DNA from: Phytohabitans sp037414955
GTDB lineage: Bacteria > Actinomycetota > Actinomycetes > Mycobacteriales > Micromonosporaceae
Direction of reading: 5' to 3'
Length of the DNA stretch: 64,000 nucleotides
Assembly (NCBI GenBank): GCA_037414955.1
Contig: JBBEWH010000019.1
Span: 47,307-111,306, forward strand
Below are positions 52,179 to 59,837 of the stretch, piece by piece. The first letter of the stretch is position 1, and every line of letters begins with the position of its first letter. A model generated the notes under the pieces. It ran no database searches. It saw only the letters and a program-made list of their open reading frames with translations, and was not told the DNA's origin. A program made the position numbers and the translations under genes.

Positions 52179-52670
52179 ATGCGGGAGCCATCACTCGATC
52201 CCATGCGGGAACCGTCGCTCGATCCGGTGCGCCGGCCCCGCCTGCCCCGCCGAGGCGCCACGCTGCGTGCCGGCCTGGTGGCGGCGCTGCTGCTGACCGC
52301 CGCCGGCGCGCTCTACCTCCCCGAGCCTGCTCCACAGCCGGCGCCCTGCCCGCCGCCGTCGGCCGCTCCCACTCGTCCCGCTCCGGACCGCTCCGCTCTC
52401 GACCAAGACGGGCGGCTCGCGGTGCCTGCCGGCGCGGTGGGCGTGCCCGTCCGGCTGGCTGAACCCGCGGCGCTGGCGCTGCTGCGTCCCGGTGACCGGG
52501 TCGATCTGCTCGCCGCCGGCCAACCCCCCACCGTGGTCGCGTCGAACGCCCTAGTACTCACCGTGGCCGCCGCCGAGGGGGCAGTGCTCCTGGCCGTCCG
52601 ATCCGACCAGGCCCGCCGAACCGCCGCCATTCCCCCCGAAACCCCCTTAACCACCCTCATCCACCCCTAA
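52179..52670 (+). CDS. SAF-domain protein, RcpC/CpaB-like
   Basis: The 163-residue protein has one membrane helix (about 28-48, LRAGLVAALLLTAAGALYLP), a Pro-rich linker, and a SAF-like domain (GRLAVPAGAVGVPVRLAEPA, then LALLRPGDRVDLLAAG) as found in CpaB/RcpC Flp-pilus assembly proteins. No other pilus genes are near, so the function is open. The N-terminus is a direct duplication: the first 8 residues, MREPSLDP, are repeated next. The true start may be ATG 52203 rather than 52179. Confidence 0.7.
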   Translation: MREPSLDPMREPSLDPVRRPRLPRRGATLRAGLVAALLLTAAGALYLPEPAPQPAPCPPPSAAPTRPAPDRSALDQDGRLAVPAGAVGVPVRLAEPAALALLRPGDRVDLLAAGQPPTVVASNALVLTVAAAEGAVLLAVRSDQARRTAAIPPETPLTTLIHP

Positions 52671-52683
52671 GCCCTCCCCCGTT

Positions 52684-52759
52684 GTTGATCGAGGAAGAAT
52701 CGTGGCTATGATGTCCGGATTTATCAGACTTTGATAGCCACCACTCTTCCTCGATCAAC
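52684..52759. repeat. family B inverted repeat, copy B2
   Basis: A 76-bp element with arms GTTGATCGAGGAA...GTGGCTAT and their complement; near-identical ends to B1. It lies between the convergent genes ending at 52670 and 52789, where a bidirectional terminator would be expected. Confidence 0.8.
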
Positions 52760-52788
52760 ACGAGAAGGGAGTGGAGGGGCGGGAGGGG

Positions 52789-53103
52789 TTAGAAGAGGAG
52801 GCGGGAGCAGAGGAGGCAGACGACGATCACCATTACCGCGCCGGCGATCATGCCTACGCCGTAGGTGAGTGTGCGCGCGCCGCGCTCCTCTTCCTCGAGG
52901 CCGGGCACGTCCTGCGGCGGCAGCTGGCGCGGCGCCGGCGGCTGCACGACGATCGGCGGCTGCCAGCCCCGGGGCGGCGGCGGGCTCGACGGCGGGCCGG
53001 CGTACTCCGGGGGTGCCTCCGGCGCCGGCTCCGGCTTCGGTGAGGGCGGTCGCGGTTGGTCGCCGTCCGCGGGGCGCCGCCAGAACGCGTCGGGGTCCGT
53101 CAC
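52789..53103 (-). CDS. small Pro-rich membrane protein
   Basis: The 104-residue protein has an acidic/Pro-rich first 75 residues and one C-terminal membrane helix (LTYGVGMIAGAVMVIVVCLL). That makes it a tail-anchored layout. GTG 53103 was chosen (TDPDAFWRRP follows); a TTG at 53112 is also in frame. It is divergent from the small gene at 53149. No family was recognised. Confidence 0.65.
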   Translation of the reverse strand: MTDPDAFWRRPADGDQPRPPSPKPEPAPEAPPEYAGPPSSPPPPRGWQPPIVVQPPAPRQLPPQDVPGLEEEERGARTLTYGVGMIAGAVMVIVVCLLCSRLLF

Positions 53104-53148
53104 GGGTACCAATCTAGGCGTTCGCCTTCAGTGGGTACGCTCGAGAGC

Positions 53149-53313
53149 GTGAGACGGGGTGTTGACTCTGACCGTGTCGTCGAGCTTGTCGACGATGACG
53201 ACGTGCCGGTGCTGCCCGACCAGACCCGTGACGACACCGACCGGGGCTGGGGCGAGTGGCGCTCCTCCAACGACGACCGCCTCCTCGACGAGCGCCCACC
53301 CCACTGGGACTGA
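53149..53313 (+). CDS. small conserved actinobacterial protein, 54 aa
   Basis: The peptide is very acidic (VVELVDDDDVPVLPDQTRDD) and ends in RGWGEWRSSNDDRLLDERPP then HWD. That ending is a pattern I know from small uncharacterised actinomycete proteins. The GTG at 53149 is close to a promoter-like TACGCT, so the mRNA may be leaderless. Function is unknown. Confidence 0.65.
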   Translation: MRRGVDSDRVVELVDDDDVPVLPDQTRDDTDRGWGEWRSSNDDRLLDERPPHWD

Positions 53314-53315
53314 CA

Positions 53316-53371
53316 CATGATCAAGGCGTCCCTGTAGTCGTTATAACGACTACAGGGACGCCTTGATCATG
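53316..53371. repeat. family A inverted repeat, copy A2
   Basis: A 56-bp near-perfect palindrome (27-bp arms, 2-nt loop) with the family A ends. It sits between the convergent genes ending at 53313 and 53367, fitting a bidirectional terminator. Confidence 0.85.
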
Positions 53372-53873
53372 GAGTTAGACGCCGCTCCAGACGGCGTTGG
53401 CGCCGGAGTCGCCGGACGGCGTTGGCGCCGGAGTCGCCGGTCTGATAGACGAAGTAGCCGGTGACGCCGGCCAGCACCAGCACCACGACGCCCAGCGCCC
53501 AGCCCACCCAGCCGGGCGCCCGGCGGGCTCGTCCGCTGGTCGCCAGCACGAGCAGCAGCGTCGCGAGACCGAGGCCGCCGCTGAAGTAGACGGTGAGGTC
53601 GCCGTACCCCTGGTGGTCGTTGATCTGAGCGAGGATCTCGGGCCCGTAGTTGGCCGCGATCAGCCGCTCTTCCAGCTGCTCCCCGGAGAGTTTGGCCACG
53701 AACGCCGCCCCCGGCGCCGCGATCGCGAGCAGCACGGCCGCCCAGCCGATCCGGCCGCGCACCTTCGGCACGAACGCGTACACCACCGCGACCACGGCCA
53801 GCAGGGGAACGAAAACAACCGCCGCGTGCACCAGAAGCGGATGCGCGGGCAGCCCCATTATCTCGTCGAACAC
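53367..53873 (-). CDS. DUF2231 membrane protein with shifted C-terminus
   Basis: The 168-residue protein matches DUF2231: GLPAHPLLVHAAVVFVPLLA with the conserved PAHPL-H block, then four membrane helices (about 12-34, 42-60, 92-112, 125-145) and QINDHQGYGDLTVYFSG. A 25-bp tandem duplication at 53390-53439 changes the frame for the last 13 residues (RRLRRQRRLERRLTP-like). Deleting one copy restores GDSGANAVWSGV and a stop at 53375, the likely original end. The extra tail runs into the family A repeat. The first 150 residues are unaffected. Confidence 0.8.
   Translation of the reverse strand: MFDEIMGLPAHPLLVHAAVVFVPLLAVVAVVYAFVPKVRGRIGWAAVLLAIAAPGAAFVAKLSGEQLEERLIAANYGPEILAQINDHQGYGDLTVYFSGGLGLATLLLVLATSGRARRAPGWVGWALGVVVLVLAGVTGYFVYQTGDSGANAVRRLRRQRRLERRLTP
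53390..53439. repeat. 25-bp tandem duplication inside a coding region
   Basis: 53390-53414 and 53415-53439 are identical. 25 is not a multiple of 3, so the duplication shifts the reading frame of the DUF2231 gene near its end. The identity of the copies suggests a recent event. Confidence 0.9.
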
Positions 53874-54020
53874 AGGCCCTCCTCAGGTCAAGCGAGATCA
53901 CCCACAGCCTACGGTTGTTCGTTGAACTCGCAACTACGCCGTAACACACTCAGCTATGCCGATATACGTGATCAGGTTCACGCGCTTGTCGGCGGCCTTT
54001 TCACGTGCTGTTATTGCTAT

Positions 54021-54446
54021 ATGCACAGTGAGGACCTGCTGAGGTCACGCGGCCTGCGGGTCACCCGGCCGAGGATGGCTGTGCTCGATGTCCTCGGCGA
54101 CGGTGGCCACCTCGAGGTCGACGAGATCGCCCGGCGGGTTCGGCTGCGGCTCGACTCGGTCTCCACACAAGCCGTTTACGACGTGCTCGGCGCGCTGTCC
54201 CGCGCGGGTCTCGCGCGCCGGCTGGAGCCGGCCGGCAGCCCGGCGCGCTATGAGCGGCGCGCCGGCGACAACCACCACCATGTCGTGTGCCGGGGCTGCG
54301 GCGAGATCGCCGACGTCGACTGCGCGGTCGGCGAGGCGCCGTGCCTCGACCCGAACCGCGGCCACGGCTTCGAGATCGACGAGGCCGAGGTGACGTTCTG
54401 GGGTCTCTGCCCCCAATGCCAGCGTCGCCGGGCCACCGACGAGTAG
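54021..54446 (+). CDS. Fur-family metalloregulator
   Basis: The 141-residue protein has a winged helix (LRSRGLRVTRPRMAVLDVLG, then VSTQAVYDVLGALSRAGLAR). The Fur metal and dimerisation region follows: DNHHHVVCRGCGEIADVDCA, and a second zinc pair CPQC near the end. The residues for the structural zinc (two CxxC pairs) are present. It could regulate iron uptake or an oxidative-stress response. The next gene begins 7 bases after its stop and is probably part of the same operon. The ATG at 54021 is preceded by an AT-rich region with possible self-binding sites. Confidence 0.85.
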   Translation: MHSEDLLRSRGLRVTRPRMAVLDVLGDGGHLEVDEIARRVRLRLDSVSTQAVYDVLGALSRAGLARRLEPAGSPARYERRAGDNHHHVVCRGCGEIADVDCAVGEAPCLDPNRGHGFEIDEAEVTFWGLCPQCQRRRATDE

Positions 54447-54453
54447 GGGCCGC

Positions 54454-55263
54454 GTGACGGATCTAGGACTCTTCGGCCCCGGCTCGGTCAGCTGGCGCGT
54501 CCACGAGGAGCCGGTCCTGTTCCTCGCCGGGCTCCGCTCGCTCTACCTGCAGGCGCTGCACCCCCGCGCGGTCGCGGCCGTCGTGCAGAACTCCGACTAC
54601 AAGACCGATCCGTGGGGCCGGCTGCTGCGCACGTCGCTCTACGTCGCCACCACGATCTACGGCACGACCGACGAGGCGGAAGCCGCCGGCCGGCGGGTCC
54701 GGGCGCTGCACGCGCGCCTGCGCGGCACCGACCCGCGCACCGGCGAGGTGTTCCGCGTCGACGAGCCCGACCTGCTGCGCTGGGTGCACGTCGCCGAGGT
54801 CGAGTCGTTCGTCACGACCGCCCGGCGGGCCGGTGTGGCGCTCACCGACGCCGAGGTCGACCAGTACTACACCGAGCAGCGCCGCTCGGCCGCGCTCGTG
54901 GGCCTCGATCCGGAGAGCGTGCCCGGCACGGCCGCCGAGGTGCGCCGGTACTACCAGCGCGTCCAGCCCGAGCTGGCCATGTCCAAAGAGGCGGCCGAGA
55001 CGTTCCTCTTCCTCAGCGCGCCGCCGCTGCCGTGGCGGCTCGGCCTGACCCCGGTGCGGTTCGTCTACTTCGGTGTGGCGGCCACCGCGTTCGCCCTGCT
55101 GCCGGGGTGGGCGCGGCGCAAGTACGGCGCGCTCGGACTGCCCATCGCCAACGCACCCGCCGACCTCTCCACGCGCGGCATCCGGCTGCTGCTCAGCGCG
55201 ATCCCCCGCCGGTACTTCCACAGCCCCGTGCATCAACGCGCCCTCGAACGCGCCGCTTCATGA
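54454..55263 (+). CDS. oxygenase MpaB family protein (DUF2236)
   Basis: The 269-residue protein matches the DUF2236/MpaB/rubber-oxygenase family: PVLFLAGLRSLYLQALHPRA at the start, YKTDPWGRLLRTSLYVATTI, then WVHVAEVESFVTTARR with the HVxxxxSF block and YYTEQRRSAALVGLDP. Family members are haem-containing oxygenases; the conserved His and Arg blocks are present here. The GTG at 54454 lies 8 bp past the Fur stop. Substrate is unknown. Confidence 0.8.
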   Translation: MTDLGLFGPGSVSWRVHEEPVLFLAGLRSLYLQALHPRAVAAVVQNSDYKTDPWGRLLRTSLYVATTIYGTTDEAEAAGRRVRALHARLRGTDPRTGEVFRVDEPDLLRWVHVAEVESFVTTARRAGVALTDAEVDQYYTEQRRSAALVGLDPESVPGTAAEVRRYYQRVQPELAMSKEAAETFLFLSAPPLPWRLGLTPVRFVYFGVAATAFALLPGWARRKYGALGLPIANAPADLSTRGIRLLLSAIPRRYFHSPVHQRALERAAS

Positions 55264-56115
55264 TCATGGCGTGAGGGTGCGTTCGATGCCGGCCCACGGT
55301 TCCTTCGCCGCGGTCTCCGCGCCCGCAGGGCATGACTTGCGGTAGTCACACCAGGAACAGATCTGGCTCGGCGCGGTCGGGAAGGCCTCGTCGGGATCGG
55401 TGCCCTGAGCCACCGCCTTCTCCGCCGCCACGATGTCGCGGGCGGTGTCTTCGGCGCGGCTCAGCTGGCGGGCCAGCGACTCCGGCGTGTGGTCGTGCGC
55501 GGCCACCGTGCCGCTGGGCAGGTGGTGCAGCTCCACGCGCCGGCAGGGGCGGCGGAACACCCGCTCCGCGGCATACGCGTACAGCGCGAGCGCCTGCGAA
55601 CCGCGTGCGTCGTCGCTGTCCAGACCGGAGCGGCCGGTCTTGTAGTCGACGATCGCGAGCTCCGCGCCCCGGGCATCGATGCGGTCGGCCCGGCCGTTGA
55701 AGGCCAGCACCCCGGTCTTGACCGCGACCACCCGCTCGACGCCCACCGGTTCGGTGTCCGGCTCCAGCGTCGCCACGTAGGACTCCAGCCACTCGAGCGC
55801 TCGCCGGTAGGCGGCCCGCTCCTGCTCGTCGTCGCGGTAGCCCTCGCGCACCCAGGTGCCCTTGAGCAGGGTGGGCAGGGCCTCGGGCCGGCGGCGCTCC
55901 GGTGGCAACGCGAACCAGTTGCGCAGTGCGGTGTGGACGCTCGCGCCCAGCGAGTTGTGCGCCCACGGTGGACCTTTGGGCGGCGCCGGACGGTCTATAT
56001 AGGAATAGCGGTAACGGCGCGGGCAGTCAGCGTAAGCCCCCAGCTTGCTCGGCGTGCACACGAACAACCGCTCCGGCATGCCCTCGAAACCCAACTGCAC
56101 CGCTTGTGTCGCCAC
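55264..56115 (-). CDS. RecB-like PD-(D/E)XK nuclease with Fe-S motif
   Basis: The 283-residue protein has TPSKLGAYADCPRRYRYSYI, HNSLGASVHTALRNWF, VLAFNGRADRIDARG and the catalytic LAIVDYKTGRS. A C-terminal cysteine cluster, CSWCDYRKSCP, joins the first Cys in DCPRRY. This is the AddB/Cas4-like RecB nuclease fold with a four-Cys iron-sulfur cluster. It would act as a single-strand exonuclease in repair. GTG 56115 is chosen, with GGGAGG upstream. Its stop is directly after the MpaB gene's end (1 bp). Confidence 0.8.
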   Translation of the reverse strand: MATQAVQLGFEGMPERLFVCTPSKLGAYADCPRRYRYSYIDRPAPPKGPPWAHNSLGASVHTALRNWFALPPERRRPEALPTLLKGTWVREGYRDDEQERAAYRRALEWLESYVATLEPDTEPVGVERVVAVKTGVLAFNGRADRIDARGAELAIVDYKTGRSGLDSDDARGSQALALYAYAAERVFRRPCRRVELHHLPSGTVAAHDHTPESLARQLSRAEDTARDIVAAEKAVAQGTDPDEAFPTAPSQICSWCDYRKSCPAGAETAAKEPWAGIERTLTP

Positions 56116-56159
56116 CCCTGAATCCTCCCATCCAGGTACGACAACTGCCGGCACCGCCC

Positions 56160-56215
56160 CATGATCAAGGCGTCCTTCAAGTAGTTCTAACGACATGAGG
56201 GACGCCTTGATCATG
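56160..56215. repeat. family A inverted repeat, copy A3
   Basis: Ends CATGATCAAGGCGTCC and GGACGCCTTGATCATG. The MarC stop codon at 56211 lies inside it. It is thus at the 3' end of that minus-strand gene. Confidence 0.85.
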
Positions 56216-56831
56216 GGAAGTCGGTCGCGGAGTAGGCGGCGACGAAGGACGCGACGGCGTCGGCGATGAGCTGCACCGCGATCGCCGCGAGCAGCAGGCC
56301 GGCGATGCGGGTGAGCACCTCGATGCCGCCCGGCCGCAGGATCTTCACGATGCCGCCGGAGAACCGCAAGGTCACCCAGACGGCGGCCATCACCGCGACG
56401 ATCCCGCAGCCGATCGCGACGTAGTCCGCCAGCCCGTCGGCCTCCTGGACGAAGAGCATCGTCGCCACGATCGCGCCTGGGCCGGCCAGCAACGGGGTAC
56501 CCAGCGGCACCAGCGCGATGTTCGCGGTGACCTGCTGGTTCGGGTCGCCGGTCTTACCGGTGAGCAGTTCCAGCGAGATCAGGATGAGCAGCAACCCACC
56601 GGCGCCCTGCAGCGCGGGCAGGTCGACGTGGAGGTAGTCCAGCAGGGTCTGGCCCGCCACCGCGAACACCACGATCACGCCGAGCGCCAGCCCGACCGCC
56701 TGCGTGCCGGCGCGGTTGCGCCCGCGGGCCGGCAGCGTGCCGGTGAGCGCCAGGAAGATCGGGATCATGCCCGGCGGGTCGGTGATGACCAGCAAGGTCA
56801 CGAACACCTCGCCGAACAGCTTGAGATCCAC
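56211..56831 (-). CDS. MarC-family membrane protein
   Basis: The 206-residue protein has six membrane helices and the MarC blocks FVTLLVITDPPGMIPIFLAL, LLLILISLELLTG, NIALVPLGTPLLAGPGAIVA and LTRIAGLLLAAIAVQLI. Family function is poorly known. GTG 56831 was chosen as the nearest start to the conserved core; an ATG at 56849 is also in frame and overlaps a region beside repeat A4. Its stop is inside repeat A3. Confidence 0.85.
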   Translation of the reverse strand: MDLKLFGEVFVTLLVITDPPGMIPIFLALTGTLPARGRNRAGTQAVGLALGVIVVFAVAGQTLLDYLHVDLPALQGAGGLLLILISLELLTGKTGDPNQQVTANIALVPLGTPLLAGPGAIVATMLFVQEADGLADYVAIGCGIVAVMAAVWVTLRFSGGIVKILRPGGIEVLTRIAGLLLAAIAVQLIADAVASFVAAYSATDFP

Positions 56832-56850
56832 GCCGCCACGGTAATGCACC

Positions 56851-56906
56851 CATGATCAAGGCGTCCTTCAAGTCGTTAGAACGCCTTGAAGGACGCCTTG
56901 ATCATG
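56851..56906. repeat. family A inverted repeat, copy A4
   Basis: 22-bp arms (56851-56872 with 56885-56906). The stop of the PHP gene (56902) lies within it. Confidence 0.85.
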
Positions 56907-57750
56907 AAAGAGGGGGGATGCCGGTGGCGGCGGTGACGATCTGGTCGTAGGCGTCGGGAGCGGTGGTGAAGGCGCCCAGCCGTACGGACTTGTGGCTGCC
57001 GTGGAAGTCGGACGAACCGGTCACCGCGAGGCCCAACTCCGCGGCCAGCGCCCGCACGTGCGCCCGCCCCGCCGGCGAATGGTCCTCGTGGTCGGCCTCC
57101 AGCCCGAACAGCCCCGCCCGCGCCAGCTCGACGATCAGCGAGTCGGGCACCACGACGCCGCGCCGGGTCGCGCGCGGGTGCGCGAACACGGGTACGCCGC
57201 CGGCGCCGAGCACGAGCCGGACCGCGGTGAACACGTCGGTGTCCTCTTTGGGCAGCCGGTACCGCTCGCCCAGCCACTGCGGCGCGAACGCCTCCCGGGT
57301 GCTGCCGACCAGCCCCGCCCGGATGAGGGCCTGCGCGATGTGCGGCCGGCCGACGGTGCCGTCGCCCGCGTACCCGAGCACCTCGTCCCAGGTGACATCG
57401 ACACCGTCGGCGCGCAGGCGCGCGACGATCCGCTCACCCCGCCGCTCCCGGGCCCGGCGGACCCGGGCCAACTCGGCGACCAGGGCCGGCTCGGTCGGGT
57501 CGAAGAGGTATGCGAGCAGGTGCAGCGGGATCGCCGGGCTGGCGCCGTACCACCGGCAGGACAGCTCGGCGCCCCGCACCAGCGTCAACCCGATCGGCCG
57601 GGCATCCGCTGCCGGCGCCCAGCCCGCGGTCGTGTCGTGGTCGGTGATCGCGACGACGTCGAGCCCAGCGTCGGCGGCGGCACCCATCAGCTCGGTCGGG
57701 GTCAGCGTGCCGTCGCTGGCGGTCGAGTGCGCGTGGAGATCAATCCGCAC
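56902..57750 (-). CDS. PHP-domain metal-dependent phosphoesterase
   Basis: The 282-residue protein begins RIDLHAHSTASDGTLTPTEL and contains VAITDHDTTAGW, RGAELSC, VFAHPRATRRG and TGSSDFHGSHKS. These are the metal-binding motifs of the PHP family, and the whole set fits the YciV/RNase AM type (3',5'-nucleotide bisphosphate or 5'-RNA end phosphoesterases). The GTG at 57750 overlaps the upstream stop by one base (TAGTG). Its 3' end is inside repeat A4. Confidence 0.88.
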   Translation of the reverse strand: MRIDLHAHSTASDGTLTPTELMGAAADAGLDVVAITDHDTTAGWAPAADARPIGLTLVRGAELSCRWYGASPAIPLHLLAYLFDPTEPALVAELARVRRARERRGERIVARLRADGVDVTWDEVLGYAGDGTVGRPHIAQALIRAGLVGSTREAFAPQWLGERYRLPKEDTDVFTAVRLVLGAGGVPVFAHPRATRRGVVVPDSLIVELARAGLFGLEADHEDHSPAGRAHVRALAAELGLAVTGSSDFHGSHKSVRLGAFTTAPDAYDQIVTAATGIPPLS

Positions 57751-59045
57751 TAAGCGAGCCTCTTGCTGATGAGCACCAGGACGCTGTCGGGCGCCGCGCC
57801 GGAGACGGGCACGCTGTCGACGCCCGCCTTGCCCGCGGCGATGCGGTCCACGCGTACCCGGAAGAGGGCGTTGTCGACGGCGTGGACCAGCGTATTCGGG
57901 TCGGCCCAGACGGTGCTGCCGCGCAGCGGCGGGCCGGCGGGCCGCGCCGGGGCCGGCTTCGTCGTGAACGCGCTGCTCAGGTCGACCACCGCCGCCGCGC
58001 CGAAGCTGGCGTCGGCGACCAGCCACCGTCCGTCGGGCGAGACCGAGCCCGCGCCGCCGTCCGCGAGCGACAACGCGCAGGCCGTCTTGAGCACCGACAG
58101 CGCGTTGTTGGCGTCGAGCAGCGCGAGGCAGGCCGGGGTGCTCTCGTCGCGCACCTGACCGACCACGGTGTGGCCGTCCGGCATCGAGCCGTAGACGCTC
58201 ACCGCCGCGTCGTTCCACGCCGGCTCGAAGCCGCCGCGCTCCGGCCACCACACCGCGTATCCGTCCAGGTCGCCGCCCTGGGCGCGGCCCATCAGCACGG
58301 CCGCGCCGACGAAGCTGATCGGCAGCCCTTCGCGCGGCGCGATAGCCTGCTTCGCGCCCGCGATCTCACCCTGCACGACGGCCCCGGCGAACAGCCGGGC
58401 GCCGTCGATCCAGGCCACCTGGCGCCCGTCCGAGCCCAGCACCATCGCCTTCGCCGGTGGCAGCAGCTGGCGGCGCGCGCCGAACTGCCCGACATACCAC
58501 AACGCGAACCCGTCCGACGGCTGCCCGCTCACCACCAGCCAGCCACCGTCGACCTCGTGCGCCTGCCGCACCGTGCCGAGCCCGTCGATGCTGACCACCC
58601 GACCGGACGCCGTGCGCAGGTTGCCGGCGACGACCACGTCGACCAGCGGCCGCTGGCTGAGCTCGAGCTGCTGCTGGCGCAGCTCGGGGCCGTCGGGGAG
58701 CGCGGGCGACGGGGACGGCGTCGCCTCGTCCGGCCGCTCCAGCTCGGGCGCCGGATCGAAGACCCACGCCGGTCCGGCCTGTCGCTGCTGGGCGGGGACG
58801 ATCTGGGTGACGCCAGCGCCCGCGACCACGGTCGCGGCCGCGACCAGCGCGACGCCCGCGACCGACCACCGACGCTGGGTGCGCCGCGCACGCCGGATCG
58901 CGGTGCCAGCCAGGTCATTGTTGCGAATGGGGTACGCGTCGGCGGCCGCGCCCGAGAGCGAGTCCCGCAGCGCGTTTTCCAGGTCGTCCGGCGTCACGCC
59001 GAATGGACGCGCTGGACCCGGCCGGAGGTTGTCGCCACCGGTCAT
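57750..59045 (-). CDS. membrane-anchored beta-propeller-like protein, SigE partner
   Basis: The 431-residue protein has an N-terminal cytoplasmic part (DDLENALRDSLSGAAADAYP, then RRARRTQRRW) and one membrane helix (about 60-82). A long extracytoplasmic beta-rich region follows, reading like a TolB/WD40 propeller (SPDGRWLVADAS, GGWLVVSGQPSDGFALWYVG). It starts 2 bases after the SigE-type sigma stop. Its topology (cytoplasmic N-term, TM, outer sensor) would suit an anti-sigma or sensor partner, but no zinc-binding anti-sigma motif is visible. Confidence 0.7.
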   Translation of the reverse strand: MTGGDNLRPGPARPFGVTPDDLENALRDSLSGAAADAYPIRNNDLAGTAIRRARRTQRRWSVAGVALVAAATVVAGAGVTQIVPAQQRQAGPAWVFDPAPELERPDEATPSPSPALPDGPELRQQQLELSQRPLVDVVVAGNLRTASGRVVSIDGLGTVRQAHEVDGGWLVVSGQPSDGFALWYVGQFGARRQLLPPAKAMVLGSDGRQVAWIDGARLFAGAVVQGEIAGAKQAIAPREGLPISFVGAAVLMGRAQGGDLDGYAVWWPERGGFEPAWNDAAVSVYGSMPDGHTVVGQVRDESTPACLALLDANNALSVLKTACALSLADGGAGSVSPDGRWLVADASFGAAAVVDLSSAFTTKPAPARPAGPPLRGSTVWADPNTLVHAVDNALFRVRVDRIAAGKAGVDSVPVSGAAPDSVLVLISKRLA

Positions 59046-59047
59046 GA

Positions 59048-59722
59048 TCAGGGACTTTCCGCGCCGATGGACCCGATGGCCGGCACGCGGGGCACGATCG
59101 GCGCCGGCCGGGCGGCCGTAGCCGGCCTGGTGGGTGTGGGCGGCTTGGTGGGCGCGGGCGCCTTGGTCGGCGCCGGCGGGGCTGCGGTCGCCGCCTCGGG
59201 GGCGTGTTCGAGCGCGCTCTCGGCGGCGTTTTCGGCGGCGAGCCGCTGGCGGAGCGTGGTCAGCGCGCGGGAGGTCTGGCTCTTCACGGTGCCGACCGAG
59301 ATGTCGAGCAGGGCCGCTGTCTGGGCCTCGGAAAGATCTTCGTAGAACCGCAGCACCAGGACCGCCCGCTGGCGCGCCGGCAGTGCCTTGACGTGCCGCC
59401 AGAGCGCGTCGCGCTCGAGGTGCTCGCTGATCTCGTCATGGGCGGGCCGCTCCGGCAGCACCTCGGTGGGGCGCTCGCCGTGCCAGCGCCGCCGCCACCA
59501 GCTCGTCGCGGTGTTGACCAGCACGCGCCGCGCGTACGGCTCGACGGCCTCGATCTCGCCCAGCCGCTTCCACGCCAGATAGGTCTTCGTCAGGGCGGTC
59601 TGCAGCAGGTCTTCGGCGGTCGCCCAATCGCCGGCGAGCAGGTAGGCGGTGCGCAGCAGGGCCGCGGATCGGGCCGCGACGAACTCGCGGAACTCCGACT
59701 CCACGTCGTACTTGGGCGCCAC
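59048..59722 (-). CDS. SigE-family RNA polymerase sigma factor
   Basis: The 224-residue protein has region 2 (FREFVAARSAALLRTAYLLA, ATAEDLLQTALTKTYLAW) and region 4 (LPARQRAVLVLRFYEDLSEA, ISVGTVKSQTSRAL). This is the actinobacterial SigE-type ECF subfamily. An unusual Pro/Ala/Thr-rich tail of about 50 residues follows region 4 (APTKAPAPTKPPTPTRP). The GTG at 59722 is chosen with GGGGGAGG 6 bases upstream. It is followed by the membrane partner gene. Confidence 0.88.
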   Translation of the reverse strand: MAPKYDVESEFREFVAARSAALLRTAYLLAGDWATAEDLLQTALTKTYLAWKRLGEIEAVEPYARRVLVNTATSWWRRRWHGERPTEVLPERPAHDEISEHLERDALWRHVKALPARQRAVLVLRFYEDLSEAQTAALLDISVGTVKSQTSRALTTLRQRLAAENAAESALEHAPEAATAAPPAPTKAPAPTKPPTPTRPATAARPAPIVPRVPAIGSIGAESP

Positions 59723-59837
59723 CGAGATCCTCCCCCGGACCGTGTGCACCCGAAAGGCTGTCACAACAGACCGGAAAGGGCCATGGCCCTCATGGACCGT
59801 TCAGCGTCGGCCGTATCGCTCCACTGATCGCAACCGG

